NCBI GenBank assembly: GCA_964482205.1
Contig: CAYZWI010000016.1
Location: 1 to 64,000 of the forward strand
Direction: 5' to 3'
Length of the DNA: 64,000 nucleotides
Source: JAZDGX01 sp964482205
GTDB lineage: Bacteria; Eisenbacteria; RBG-16-71-46; CAIMUX01; WJJG01
The notes below the pieces were generated by a model. The model was not told the origin of the DNA. It ran no database searches and worked only from the letters and a program-made list of their open reading frames with translations. Shown piece after piece: positions 56,779 through 64,000 of this stretch. The stretch's first letter is position 1, and the number at the start of each line of letters is the position of its first letter. The position numbers and the translations under genes are program-made.

Positions 56779-57714
56779 ATGCGGGCATTCATCGGTGTCA
56801 CGGACAACGACTGGTTTCGCTTCTTGCGAAGCGAGCCGGAGATCGATGAAGTCAACTTCTGGCAGCCGAGCGGCAATGTCGTCTTCCGGGCCCTGCAGCC
56901 GGGGCAGCCGTTTCTATTCAAGCTCCACCATCCTGAGAACTACATCGCAGGAGGCGGGTTTTTCGCCCATCACTCCACGATTCCCGCTCGCATGGCCTGG
57001 GATGCCTTCGGCGTCAAGAACGGCGCCCAAAGTTTCGACGAAATGTGGCGTCGCATCGCCCGCTATCGGCACCAGACGCTTGATCCGCGCCTCGATCCTG
57101 ATATCGGCTGCATCATTCTCGTCGATCCCTTCTTCTTCGACAGGAGAGACTGGATCCCGGCTCCGGCGGACTTCAGCGCGAACATCGTCCGGGGCAAGGG
57201 CTACAGCCTGGCGGAATCGCCCGGCCGGGAATTGTGGAATGAAGTGATGATGCGGCGGGCCGCGAGTCTTCAGCGGAAAGGACGACCTGCCGTAGAACGC
57301 TCGGCCGACGAACCGATGTTCGGCCAACCGGTCTTGGTGAAGCAGCGCCTCGGCCAGGGCTCCTTCCGGGTGCTGGTGACCGATCTCTACCAACGGCGTT
57401 GTGCGGTGACGGGGGAGCGGGCGTTGCCCGTGTTGCAGGCGGCTCACATCAAGCCCGTCAGCCAGGAAGGAGTCCATCGCACCAACAACGGCCTGCTGCT
57501 GCGTTCCGACATTCACACGCTGTTCGATCGCGGATATGTGACCGTCACGCCCGATCGCCGCTTCCGAGTGAGCAGCCGCCTGAAGCGCGACTTCGACAAT
57601 GGCGAAGAGTACCGGCGCTATGCGGGCCTGGAATTGGCGGCGCCGGCGAATGCGGAGGACCGCCCCGATCCGAAGCTGCTCGAATGGCACGCGGATACCG
57701 TGTTTCTGGGATGA
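56779..57714 (+). CDS. HNH endonuclease with N-terminal PUA/EVE-like domain
   Basis: A 311-residue nuclease. Residues about 208-260 form an HNH domain (CAVTGERA, AAHIKP with the catalytic His, NNGLLLRSDIHTLFD). The N-terminal 190 residues (FIGVTDNDWFRFL, GQPFLFKLHHPENYIAGGGFF) have the feel of a PUA-like modified-base reading domain, as in EVE-HNH and SRA-HNH enzymes that cut modified phage DNA. This is pattern-based and not certain. ATG 56779 (GAGGAC upstream) with its own promoter. It sits between a decayed toxin-antitoxin pair and a response-regulator remnant, an area of gene turnover typical for defence genes. Confidence 0.82.
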   Translation: MRAFIGVTDNDWFRFLRSEPEIDEVNFWQPSGNVVFRALQPGQPFLFKLHHPENYIAGGGFFAHHSTIPARMAWDAFGVKNGAQSFDEMWRRIARYRHQTLDPRLDPDIGCIILVDPFFFDRRDWIPAPADFSANIVRGKGYSLAESPGRELWNEVMMRRAASLQRKGRPAVERSADEPMFGQPVLVKQRLGQGSFRVLVTDLYQRRCAVTGERALPVLQAAHIKPVSQEGVHRTNNGLLLRSDIHTLFDRGYVTVTPDRRFRVSSRLKRDFDNGEEYRRYAGLELAAPANAEDRPDPKLLEWHADTVFLG

Positions 57715-57779
57715 TGGTCCGCACCCATGGCCTGGAACAGTTCCCTCGAGGAGTACGCCATGGCCCCCCGCTCCTTCCT

Positions 57780-58193
57780 CTACGCCTCCGCCCTCCGTCC
57801 CCCGCCCGCCTCCCGCAAGCGCCCCCGAACCTCCTGCCGCCCGCCTGCCTTCCGGGTCGTCCCCAGCAGCGTATTCGCCGAGCCGCTCTTCCTTAGGTAG
57901 GCTGCGCCGCCGGCGGCGAGAAGGGCTTGGGCGCGGTCGGGCTCTTCGAACATCGACAGGCCGATGATCCGGATGTCGGGGATGCTCTCGTGGATCGCGC
58001 GCGTCGCGTCGATGCCGTTCAGTTTGGGCATGCTCATGTCCATCAGGTTCACATCGGGCTGCAATTGCCGCGCGAGTTCCACGCCTTCCTGACCGTCGGC
58101 CGCCTGGCCCACGAATTCGCTACGCCAGTTCTTCTGGTTACGCTCTCTTTGCTCGGGGCAAGGGAAGGTCAACTTGCCGGTTTCGGCGCGCAC
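57780..58193 (-). pseudogene. Fragment of a NarL/FixJ-type response regulator
   Basis: Residues about 25-110 of this frame match the centre of a receiver domain (VGQAADGQEGVELARQL, VNLMDMSMPKLNG with the phospho-Asp, IIGLSMFEEPD, GAAAYLRKSG-like). The first beta strand with its acidic pair and the whole C-terminal HTH are missing; both ends run into unrelated sequence. It is a truncated remnant, not a functional regulator. The rest of 57715-58408 shows no gene. Confidence 0.7.
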
Positions 58194-58408
58194 TCGGACG
58201 GCTCAACTTGCGAGCCACGGGTTTGCCTCTCGCAAGGAGAGCTGGGTCTTGCGCGGGTTGGCCATTCGGCGAATTCGCAGACATGGCGGGCCCTCGTTGC
58301 CTCAAGTAGACCGACCCGCCAAACCGGCCCGGTCGCATCGGACCTGCGTGTGGGGAGCACCCCGCGGTCCATTCGCTTGCGCTCGTTCCTTGATGTACTC
58401 TCCCCCCC

Positions 58409-59713
58409 ATGTTCACCCCCGACATCATCGCCCTGATCATCTTCGGCCTGACCTACGCCGTGCTCGGCTTTGGCGCGCTTCCGCCGCTGCGCATCGATCG
58501 CACCGGCGCGGCGCTCGTCGGAGCGACGGCCATGGTCGCCTGCAGAGCGCTGCGGCCCGGGGACGCGATCGCCGCGGTCGATTTCCAGACGCTTGCGCTG
58601 CTGTTCGGCATGATGATCGTCGTGGCGCATTTGCGGCTGTCGGGCTTCTTCGCCTGGGTGGGAGCGCGCACCCTGCGGCTCGGACGCACGCCCGCGCGAA
58701 CGCTCGCGCTGGTCGTCATCCTGTCCGCGGTCCTCTCGGCCTTCTTCGTGAACGACACCGCCTGCATCCTGCTCACTCCGTTCGCTCTCGAAACGGCCGC
58801 CGCGCTCGGCATGAGCGCAGTGCCGTTTCTGCTCGCCGTCGCGATGGGGGCGAACGCGGGCAGCGTGGCGACACTCGTCGGAAACCCGCAGAACATGCTT
58901 GTCGGAAGCTTCTCGGGGATCTCGTATACGCGCTTCGCGCTCGTGCTCGCGCCCGTGGCTCTTCTTTCGGTAGTCGCCACGATCGCAATTCTGCGCTTTG
59001 CGTTCCGCCGCGAGCTCCAGGCCGCAGGGACGGCAGGCGGGACGATGGTAGAAGCGGCCGGCGGGACGGCGACAGCGATGGCCGCGGGGAAAACCGGTGC
59101 GAACATGACCGCCTCCCGATGGCCGGGCGGCCGCATCCGTCATCAAGCCATCTTGCGGAAAGCGCTCATCGTCACCGGGCTCCTGCTGATCGCGCTCCTC
59201 GGCGGCATCAATCCCGGCGTCGCCGCCATGAGCGCCGGCGCCATCCTGCTCATCACGCGTCGCATCCGCCCAGAGCGCGTCTGGGTGCATGTCGACTGGG
59301 GGCTGCTCGCGATGTTCGCGGGGCTCTTCGTCGTCGTCCGCGGCATCGAGGTGACAGGGTGGATGGAACGCGGGCTCGCGCTCATTCCGTCATCCGCGCG
59401 CGAATCGCTCATCGCGCTTTCCGCCGTGACCGCGGCGCTCAGCAATGTCGTCAGCAATGTGCCGGCCGTCCTGCTGCTACGCGGCTGGCCGGCGCACTTC
59501 GCCAACCCCGAGGCCGCCTGGCTCACGCTCGCGATGGCGAGCACGCTGGCAGGCAATCTCACCTTGGTGGGCTCGGTCGCAAACTTGATCGTCGTCGAGC
59601 AGGCCCGCGAGCGCGCCCCGATCGGGTTCTTCGCCTACGCGCGCGTCGGCGTGCCCCTCGCGCTCGTCACGCTTGCGATGGGAACGGCGTGGGTGGCGTG
59701 GGTTTGCCGGTAG
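58409..59713 (+). CDS. SLC13/ArsB-type anion permease
   Basis: A 434-residue membrane protein with about 11-12 helices. It has the ion-transporter superfamily signature: MMIVVAHLRLSGFFAWVG, FVNDTACILLTPF, AMGANAGSVATLVGNPQN in the first half and LSNVVSNVPAVLL, ASTLAGNLTLVGSVANLIV in the second, forming the two inverted hairpin repeats. Members move citrate, arsenite, Na+/H+ or sulfate; the substrate is not fixed by the sequence. No ribosome site precedes ATG 58409, and a -10-like TACTCT (58396-58401) lies 7 bases upstream, so the message may be leaderless. A 35-residue Gly/Ala/Thr-rich loop interrupts the middle. Confidence 0.85.
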   Translation: MFTPDIIALIIFGLTYAVLGFGALPPLRIDRTGAALVGATAMVACRALRPGDAIAAVDFQTLALLFGMMIVVAHLRLSGFFAWVGARTLRLGRTPARTLALVVILSAVLSAFFVNDTACILLTPFALETAAALGMSAVPFLLAVAMGANAGSVATLVGNPQNMLVGSFSGISYTRFALVLAPVALLSVVATIAILRFAFRRELQAAGTAGGTMVEAAGGTATAMAAGKTGANMTASRWPGGRIRHQAILRKALIVTGLLLIALLGGINPGVAAMSAGAILLITRRIRPERVWVHVDWGLLAMFAGLFVVVRGIEVTGWMERGLALIPSSARESLIALSAVTAALSNVVSNVPAVLLLRGWPAHFANPEAAWLTLAMASTLAGNLTLVGSVANLIVVEQARERAPIGFFAYARVGVPLALVTLAMGTAWVAWVCR

Positions 59714-59717
59714 GTTG

Positions 59718-59868
59718 TTACCGCGAATACCCTGTCGGAAACACGAATCCCGCCTTCAAGTGATAACTCGTCTCATCCTCTACGATCGACAGCGAAGGAG
59801 TGAGGTGAAAGACCCGGCCCTGCGTCATGAGGAATGCAAAGCTCAAGCCCGCGCTCAGAGTTGCAGAA
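59718..59868 (-). pseudogene. C-terminal fragment of an outer-membrane beta-barrel gene
   Basis: On the minus strand, right after the DUF3307 stop, a frame without a start reads a series of amphipathic strands (SAGLSFAFLMTQGRVFHL, PSLSIVEDETSYHLKAGF) to a TAA at 59718. This is the profile of the end of a barrel protein. The 5' part is missing, and an in-frame TAG precedes it. Likely left behind by a deletion. Confidence 0.45.
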
Positions 59869-59876
59869 GGCTTCTA

Positions 59877-60656
59877 TTACGGTGCGAAAGCGCCCATCAG
59901 CACGAAGCGAAGCAAGACTCCCGTAGCGACGGCCACGAGCATGCTGGTGAGAGTGCCGATCAGGTAGTAGTCCGCGAACTCCTTGGAATGAAGCTCGGGA
60001 AAGCGGGCGATGGACTTGGCGGCGACGATGAAGCCCAGCGCGGTCCATTGTCCGAGGAGAACCAGCGGGAAGATCAGGAATCTCTCGAGTAGTCCGATGG
60101 TGCGCCCCATCGCGTAACGCTTGGCTTCCCCGTCGTGCGGCACGACCTCGGGATAGTTTTCGAGCACCATGCGAACGACGATCGTGCCGCCTTTCCCGTT
60201 GAACACGAAGCCCGCGGCGATCACCAGCCATCGAGTGGCCTCCGCAAGCGCCGGAGCATCCAGCGGGACGATTCCGCTTACGGGGATGCCTCCTGCAACA
60301 ATCACGCGCCAGAGGAGAACCATGGCCGCAAGATGAAGCGTCTGATCGGCGATGAATGAAAGCAGAGGACGCTTCCAGCGCGGGTCGAGGATTGCGCGGA
60401 GCTGATCCTGCAGGGTGTGGACGACGCTGAGAACGACGATGCCGATCGCGAGCCGCGCATTCAAGAAAGGCAGCACGAGGACGAGATGCGTCACGAAAGT
60501 GAGCAGACCGTGCCAGATCATCCACCCGGCCTGAAGGCGTTTTCTCTCCGAAACGCGCGCGGTCTGGACGAGGAAGTCCGCGAACACATGACCGACGATC
60601 AAGAGCGCCAGAAGGATTTCATCGGGTTTCGTGAGCGCAGATGACCACGCATCCAT
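59877..60656 (-). CDS. DUF3307 membrane protein
   Basis: A 259-residue integral membrane protein of the DUF3307 family: IVGHVFADFLVQTARVSERK followed by WMIWHGLLTFVTHLVL near the N-terminus, the family's H-x-x-x-D-F-x-x-Q block and paired histidines. About six helices continue (LAIGIVVLSVVHTLQDQL, AAMVLLWRVIVAGG, FLIFPLVLLGQWTALGFIV, LTSMLVAVATGVLLRFVL). DUF3307 genes are often next to satD, as here (52 bases upstream). Molecular function unknown. Confidence 0.82.
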   Translation of the reverse strand: MDAWSSALTKPDEILLALLIVGHVFADFLVQTARVSERKRLQAGWMIWHGLLTFVTHLVLVLPFLNARLAIGIVVLSVVHTLQDQLRAILDPRWKRPLLSFIADQTLHLAAMVLLWRVIVAGGIPVSGIVPLDAPALAEATRWLVIAAGFVFNGKGGTIVVRMVLENYPEVVPHDGEAKRYAMGRTIGLLERFLIFPLVLLGQWTALGFIVAAKSIARFPELHSKEFADYYLIGTLTSMLVAVATGVLLRFVLMGAFAP

Positions 60657-60708
60657 GGCCAGATTCTCCGTGTATGCGGCCGGGCGTCTTGGCCGGCCGT
60701 ATCGTCGA

Positions 60709-61371
60709 TCAGACGCGCTTCTCCGGGGCGGACCAAGCCAGGATTTTCTCGACCGCGTGCTCCGCCTCGATCATCGGGCGGTACAACGCGCCCTTCAAAG
60801 CCTTGTTCACCGCGGAGACTGCGACTTTGCGCCTCTCGGCGACCTCCACTTGCGTGGCCGCCTTGCGCATGAGAGCCACTGTTGCGGCCTGCGTCGGGGT
60901 CCAACCGGCCCGCACGGCGCCCATGAGGCTGAAGATGCCGTTCAAGACTTCATCGCGCTCGGGACTCCAGCCGGATACCGTGACCCACCGATCGAGCTTC
61001 TTCCCGGAAACGAGCGCGTTGCGGGCGGCATGAAAGCAGGGGCCATCCATTCCGATGGCGTCCCGGCGGAGAGCGGTGTCCAGTCGTCCCCAACCCAGCC
61101 CGTAGCGGATCTCGATCCCCGCCATGACTGCTTCGAGGGAGATGAGCGCCTCCATGGCCGACTCCGGAGCGGCAAGCAGTCCCTGGAACTCATCGCCCAG
61201 AGTGATCACGAAACGGGAGGCGAGCTTTCCCTCGAGGAGCGCATTGGCCTTCTGCAGGCCGGTCTCGACCTGCTTCTGGAGCCGGGCGCGGTTGGTCGTC
61301 TCCCGGGACCGGCGGATGTCCCCGATGATCGCGAGATAGCCTCTTACACCCTTTTCGGTTGATTTAGTCAT
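60709..61371 (-). CDS. SatD family protein
   Basis: A 220-residue protein of the SatD family. Two acidic motifs are conserved: IIGDIRRSR (16-23) and ITLGDEFQGLL (56-66), with GLGWGRL near 91-97. Their spacing resembles the two metal-binding Asp motifs of palm-fold nucleotidyl cyclases (GGDEF-type), which suggests but does not show nucleotide chemistry. Residues about 158-194 look like a helix-turn-helix (QVEVAERRKVAVSAVNKAL). The ATG at 61371 has AAGGTG 5 bases upstream inside a CCTTTT/AAAAGG hairpin. Two copies of a 14-bp element flank the start. Operon with DUF3307. Confidence 0.8.
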   Translation of the reverse strand: MTKSTEKGVRGYLAIIGDIRRSRETTNRARLQKQVETGLQKANALLEGKLASRFVITLGDEFQGLLAAPESAMEALISLEAVMAGIEIRYGLGWGRLDTALRRDAIGMDGPCFHAARNALVSGKKLDRWVTVSGWSPERDEVLNGIFSLMGAVRAGWTPTQAATVALMRKAATQVEVAERRKVAVSAVNKALKGALYRPMIEAEHAVEKILAWSAPEKRV

Positions 61372-61389
61372 TAATCACCTTTTTCGGCT
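61347..61389. promoter_or_regulatory. Direct repeats flanking the satD start codon
   Basis: CACCCTTTTCGGTT (61347-61360) and CACCTTTTTCGGCT (61376-61389) are 14-mers spaced 29 bp apart; the second covers the ribosome site. SatD has its own HTH-like segment, so an autoregulatory operator is possible. Confidence 0.5.
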
Positions 61390-61611
61390 AAAAGGCAGCG
61401 GAAGTCAAGGGAGAAAAGTGGGGGTCAAGAACCCTCTTGGATCCTCGGTCGCTTCTTCACGGTCTTGGAAATCCTCCGTCGGATGCCCGTCAAAGTAGGA
61501 AGCGGCGATTGCGGTCTGGATGTCCTGTGCTCGGTACACACCCCGGCGAACCCTGGCACTACGATCCCACGAAGATTTGCCATTGCTCGCGAAGGATGCT
61601 TCAATCCTTGT

Positions 61612-61959
61612 ATGAAACTCGTCACATCAGAGGCGCCGATCACGATCGAGGAGTTACAGGCGATGGCCGCGGGCCGCTTTGGCGACTTGGTGAAAGCCGT
61701 CGTGGATCTTTCCCGAGAAACCATGATCGTGAGCGCGGAGCTTCATTCCGACGAAGAGGCGGAATTCCTGAGCTCGGGATCCAGGCAGGCGGATCTTTGG
61801 GGCATCAATCTCTATCCGTCTCTTCCCGAACACGAATGGGTGGAATTCGATTCCATGATCAATTTGCGCCCTTCGTTTGGGAATCGATCGCGAGGCGTCG
61901 ACGACGCGGCCACGCGTGATCGCATTCTCGCGCTCGTGAAACGGCTGGTTCGAAGATGA
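61612..61959 (+). CDS. DUF5674 family protein
   Basis: A 115-residue protein matching DUF5674: VKAVVDLSRETMIVSAELHSDEEA, then GSRQADLWGINLYP and EFDSMINLRPS, ending GNRSRGV. The strict conservation of the DLWGINLYP and MINLRP blocks suggests an active site or binding face, but no activity is known. ATG 61612 begins at the family's first motif; the upstream frame (to 61465) is poorly conserved-looking. The end overlaps the next gene by ATGA. Confidence 0.8.
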   Translation: MKLVTSEAPITIEELQAMAAGRFGDLVKAVVDLSRETMIVSAELHSDEEAEFLSSGSRQADLWGINLYPSLPEHEWVEFDSMINLRPSFGNRSRGVDDAATRDRILALVKRLVRR

Positions 61960-62297
61960 GCGATCTTCAGCACAAAGATCTCGCGGCCGGTCGCTGGTGG
62001 GGGCTCACCCTTTGCCGGCAGATGGGGAACATCGGCAGCGAAGTGAGCCGGGCGTGGAAGTGGAAGACGCGGGACGCAGAGATTTCCCGGCGGGCATTCG
62101 AACGCGCGCTCGAGTTGTTCGATCTCACTCTTGATGATCCGCGTCACCGGCAATCGATCGCCCGTCTGCGCGAAATTGCCCGAGCCAGAGAGGTGCTCGT
62201 GGATTTCTTCGCCGGGGAGAACGAGTACGGATCGACGGGGCCGGATTTGCTGAGCTATTTCGATGCCTTCGCGATCGCCGCCTCGAAAGGCAGGTGA
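61956..62297 (+). CDS. Hypothetical helical protein paired with DUF5674
   Basis: A 113-residue soluble helical protein. It opens with a WWGLTLCRQMGNIGSEVSRAWKWK segment (given in parts) and has REVLVDFFAGENEYGS near the end. Its ATG overlaps the DUF5674 stop (61956-61959), so the two are coupled. I have seen this protein type next to DUF5674 in metagenomic genomes, but no function is assigned. The last part of the gene ends 110 bases before the promoter of the CARF regulator. Confidence 0.65.
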   Translation: MSDLQHKDLAAGRWWGLTLCRQMGNIGSEVSRAWKWKTRDAEISRRAFERALELFDLTLDDPRHRQSIARLREIARAREVLVDFFAGENEYGSTGPDLLSYFDAFAIAASKGR

Positions 62298-62406
62298 GGC
62301 GGGCGCCATGCGGGCCAGAAATGTGGCCGAGACCTGCGCCCGCACTGAGTAGCCAGGCAATGCAGGCGCGAGGAGCGACCGCGCAGAATCTCCCTTCACG
62401 CGAAGC

Positions 62407-62435
62407 TTGGCCCTTCACCAAGGGTCCGGTATCAT
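62407..62435 (+). promoter_or_regulatory. Sigma-70-type promoter of the CARF regulator
   Basis: TTGGCC, 17 bp, TATCAT; predicted start near 62442, giving a leader of about 247 bases that contains the four phased repeats. Confidence 0.7.
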
Positions 62436-62479
62436 CCTTTCCTTCGTGCGATTCATTTGACGGGTTCGAAGAGGCGGCG

Positions 62480-62662
62480 GCGAGGCCATAGCAAGCGCAG
62501 TGCCCGGCTCGGCGGATCGGGTGCGTGCGGTGCTTGCGATGCTATAGCAAGAGCAGCGCTTGAATCTAGAGACAGGATCGGCGCTTGCGATGCCATGGCA
62601 AACGTGGCGCCATCCCGGACCGGAGAAACGAGGCGTCGGCGAGGCTATAGCAAGCCCAGGGC
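62480..62662 (+). repeat. Four phased 24-bp repeats with palindromic core
   Basis: Copies at 62480-62503, 62536-62559, 62587-62610 and 62639-62662. Consensus begins GCGAkGCyATrGCAAG and ends CAGnGC. The core GCyATrGC is palindromic (GCTATAGC, GCCATGGC in full). Start-to-start distances are 56, 51 and 52 bp, close to five DNA turns, so all copies face the same side of the helix. They lie between the promoter and ATG 62689 of the CARF regulator. Confidence 0.85.
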
Positions 62663-62688
62663 CGCGCGCACTCGTGGAGCGGGGATTC

Positions 62689-64000
62689 ATGAAAACGCTT
62701 CTCACCTTCGTCGGCTTCCACGATCCCTATTCGCCCGGCTTGGTCGAGGGCCAGGAGCAGCCGGGCCCGATCCTCAGCCTCCTCGCCGAACGCTCGTTCG
62801 AGCGCGTGATCCTCTTCGACACCCCGCAGACGCCCGAGCGCACGAAGGCCACGGTGGAGGCGGCCCGCGCGCGCTTCCCGAACTTGCGGGTCGATGTGCG
62901 CTTCGCCGCCCTCGATGATCCCACCGACTATGTCGCGATCCTCGCGAGACTGCGCCATCATGTTCACGAGATCTGCAGCGAGGATCCCAAGCCCGAATAC
63001 TGGATCTCGGTCACCTCGGGCACGCCGCACATGCATGCGATCTGGTTCCTCCTCGCCGCGGGCGGCGAGATTCCGGCGCGCATCCTGAACATCCGCCCGC
63101 CGAAGTTCGTGACGCGCGACCGGCCGCCGGTGACCGAAGTCGACTTCACCCGCCCCGAGTTTCCCCTCGTGCGCGTGAAGCCGGAGTGGGCGGCCGACTT
63201 CGTGCGCGATGGTGGAGCCGACCTGCCTCCCGATGCAGCCGAAGCGATCGCGCAATTGGGTTTGATCGGCGACCATCCCCGCATGCGCCGCGCACTCGAG
63301 ACGGCCGCCGCGCTCGCGCCTTCGGAGGCCTCGGTCATCCTGCTCGGAGAGACGGGCACCGGCAAAGAGCTCGTCGCGCGGCTGATCCACTACTTGAGCG
63401 GGCGCCCGCGCGGTCGATTCGTTCCGGTGAACTGCGGAGCGATTCCGAAGGAGCTCGCCGAGAGCCTTCTCTTCGGACACAAGCGGGGAGCCTTCACCGG
63501 AGCGCTGAACGATCAAGCGGGCAAGTTCGATATCGCGCATGGCGGCACGCTGTTTCTCGACGAAGTGGGCGAGCTGCCGCCGTCGACGCAGGCCAAGCTG
63601 CTGCGCGTGCTTCAGGATGGGCAGGTGGAACCGGTGGGCGCTCCCGAATCGCACGAGGTCGATGTGCGCGTGGTGGCGGCGACGAATCGCGACCTCGCCG
63701 ACGCGGTGCGCAAGCGCGAGTTTCGCGACGATCTCTACTATCGCCTCGCCGTCGGCGTGATTGAACTTCCTCCGCTGCGCGAACGGGCGAGCGACATTCC
63801 GAAGCTCGCGCTGCACATTCTGGATGGCCTCAACAAGACCGTGCGGCGCCCGAAGCGTCTCTCGGTGGCCGCGCTGCAGAAGCTGCAGGCGCATCCCTGG
63901 CCGGGCAATGTGCGCGCGCTCGCGAACGCGATCGAGCGCTCGGCGCTCCTGTGCCGCGCCGATGTGCTCGATGCCGCCGATCTGCAGATCGACGACCGGA
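62689..64000 (+). CDS. CARF-domain sigma-54 transcriptional activator (RtcR-like, 3' partial)
   Basis: The frame is open from ATG 62689 to the window edge (437 codons). Residues 1-150 form a CARF-like Rossmann domain: LLTFVGFHDPYSP at the start, strands spaced as in RtcR, and the diagnostic SVTSGTPHMHAIWFLL block near 107-122. A sigma-54 AAA+ domain follows, with Walker A GETGTGKE (221-228), an intact GAFTGA near 268, Walker B LFLDEV near 289 and LPPLRERASDIPKL. The C-terminal HTH lies beyond the window. CARF domains bind cyclic or linear oligoadenylates or RNA ends; RtcR activates RNA repair genes. Four phased repeats precede it. Confidence 0.88.
   Translation, partial: MKTLLTFVGFHDPYSPGLVEGQEQPGPILSLLAERSFERVILFDTPQTPERTKATVEAARARFPNLRVDVRFAALDDPTDYVAILARLRHHVHEICSEDPKPEYWISVTSGTPHMHAIWFLLAAGGEIPARILNIRPPKFVTRDRPPVTEVDFTRPEFPLVRVKPEWAADFVRDGGADLPPDAAEAIAQLGLIGDHPRMRRALETAAALAPSEASVILLGETGTGKELVARLIHYLSGRPRGRFVPVNCGAIPKELAESLLFGHKRGAFTGALNDQAGKFDIAHGGTLFLDEVGELPPSTQAKLLRVLQDGQVEPVGAPESHEVDVRVVAATNRDLADAVRKREFRDDLYYRLAVGVIELPPLRERASDIPKLALHILDGLNKTVRRPKRLSVAALQKLQAHPWPGNVRALANAIERSALLCRADVLDAADLQIDDR

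Noticed and set aside
62480..62662. Short regularly spaced repeats as a CRISPR array
   Set aside because: Only four degenerate 24-bp units, with 27-32-bp intervals and no cas genes in view; the palindromic core and position fit a regulatory array better.

Overview
The window is a stretch of high-GC chromosome from a Gram-negative bacterium, probably an uncultured member of the FCB side of the tree (Candidatus Eisenbacteria-like). The clues are a PorV/PorQ-type barrel, a surface protein with two lamin-tail domains and a FlgD-like C-terminal sorting-type domain, LpxH, and many multi-module lipoproteins. This placement is inference from gene content only. Housekeeping promoters are unusually readable: TTGAC-like -35, 17-18 bp, then -10 boxes mostly of the form TAGNNT. 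They recur at 6553, 8689, 12973, 20187, 21002, 36583, 36743, 56706 and 62407.

Bases 1-6532 are the right end of an integrated phage-like element. A tightly overlapping early operon encodes a RecE-like PD-(D/E)XK nuclease, a Sak4-like ATPase, a DUF669 ssDNA-binding-type protein, a RusA-type resolvase with an added zinc ribbon, two tandem DUF1376-like replication proteins, a small protein and a large serine recombinase. The recombinase frame runs antisense into the initiator tRNA-fMet gene, which marks the attachment site.

Bases 6533-29307 are chromosomal: ftsB-like and enolase; an ECF sigma/anti-sigma/polymer-forming membrane protein operon; rlmN; a large TPR-GAF-sigma-54 activator followed by a sigma-54 promoter, a GGA-rich untranslated-looking transcript and an intrinsic terminator; a lipoprotein/PorV pair; lpxH; cell-wall enzymes (M23 peptidase, AMIN-amidase); an Hpt protein; and a three-gene envelope operon (LTD/FlgD protein plus two unknown exported proteins).

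Bases 29308-46800 hold a GIY-YIG nuclease; a minus-strand run of ubiA, a CPBP protease and four membrane proteins of unknown function; a 2-oxoacid:ferredoxin oxidoreductase operon with fused beta-gamma subunits; a small receiver protein; a degenerate NtrC-type regulator that has lost its phospho-acceptor, GAFTGA and Walker B glutamate; and groES-groEL behind a second sigma-54-like promoter.

Bases 46841-64000 contain a repetitive PPC/Ig-like lipoprotein with a decayed extra module, a giant Lhr helicase with an acidic insert, phosphoglucomutase, an HNH nuclease, an SLC13-type permease, a SatD-DUF3307 pair, a DUF5674 pair, and (running off the right edge) a CARF-domain sigma-54 activator of the RtcR type whose leader carries four phased 24-bp repeats. 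Remnants of a toxin-antitoxin pair, a response regulator and an outer-membrane barrel mark this part as a region of gene turnover.

The candidates for something new are the CARF/sigma-54 regulator with its phased repeat array next to SatD-DUF3307, the sigma-54-driven GGA-rich transcript, the degenerate NtrC regulator with its repeated site, and the four-gene membrane cluster.
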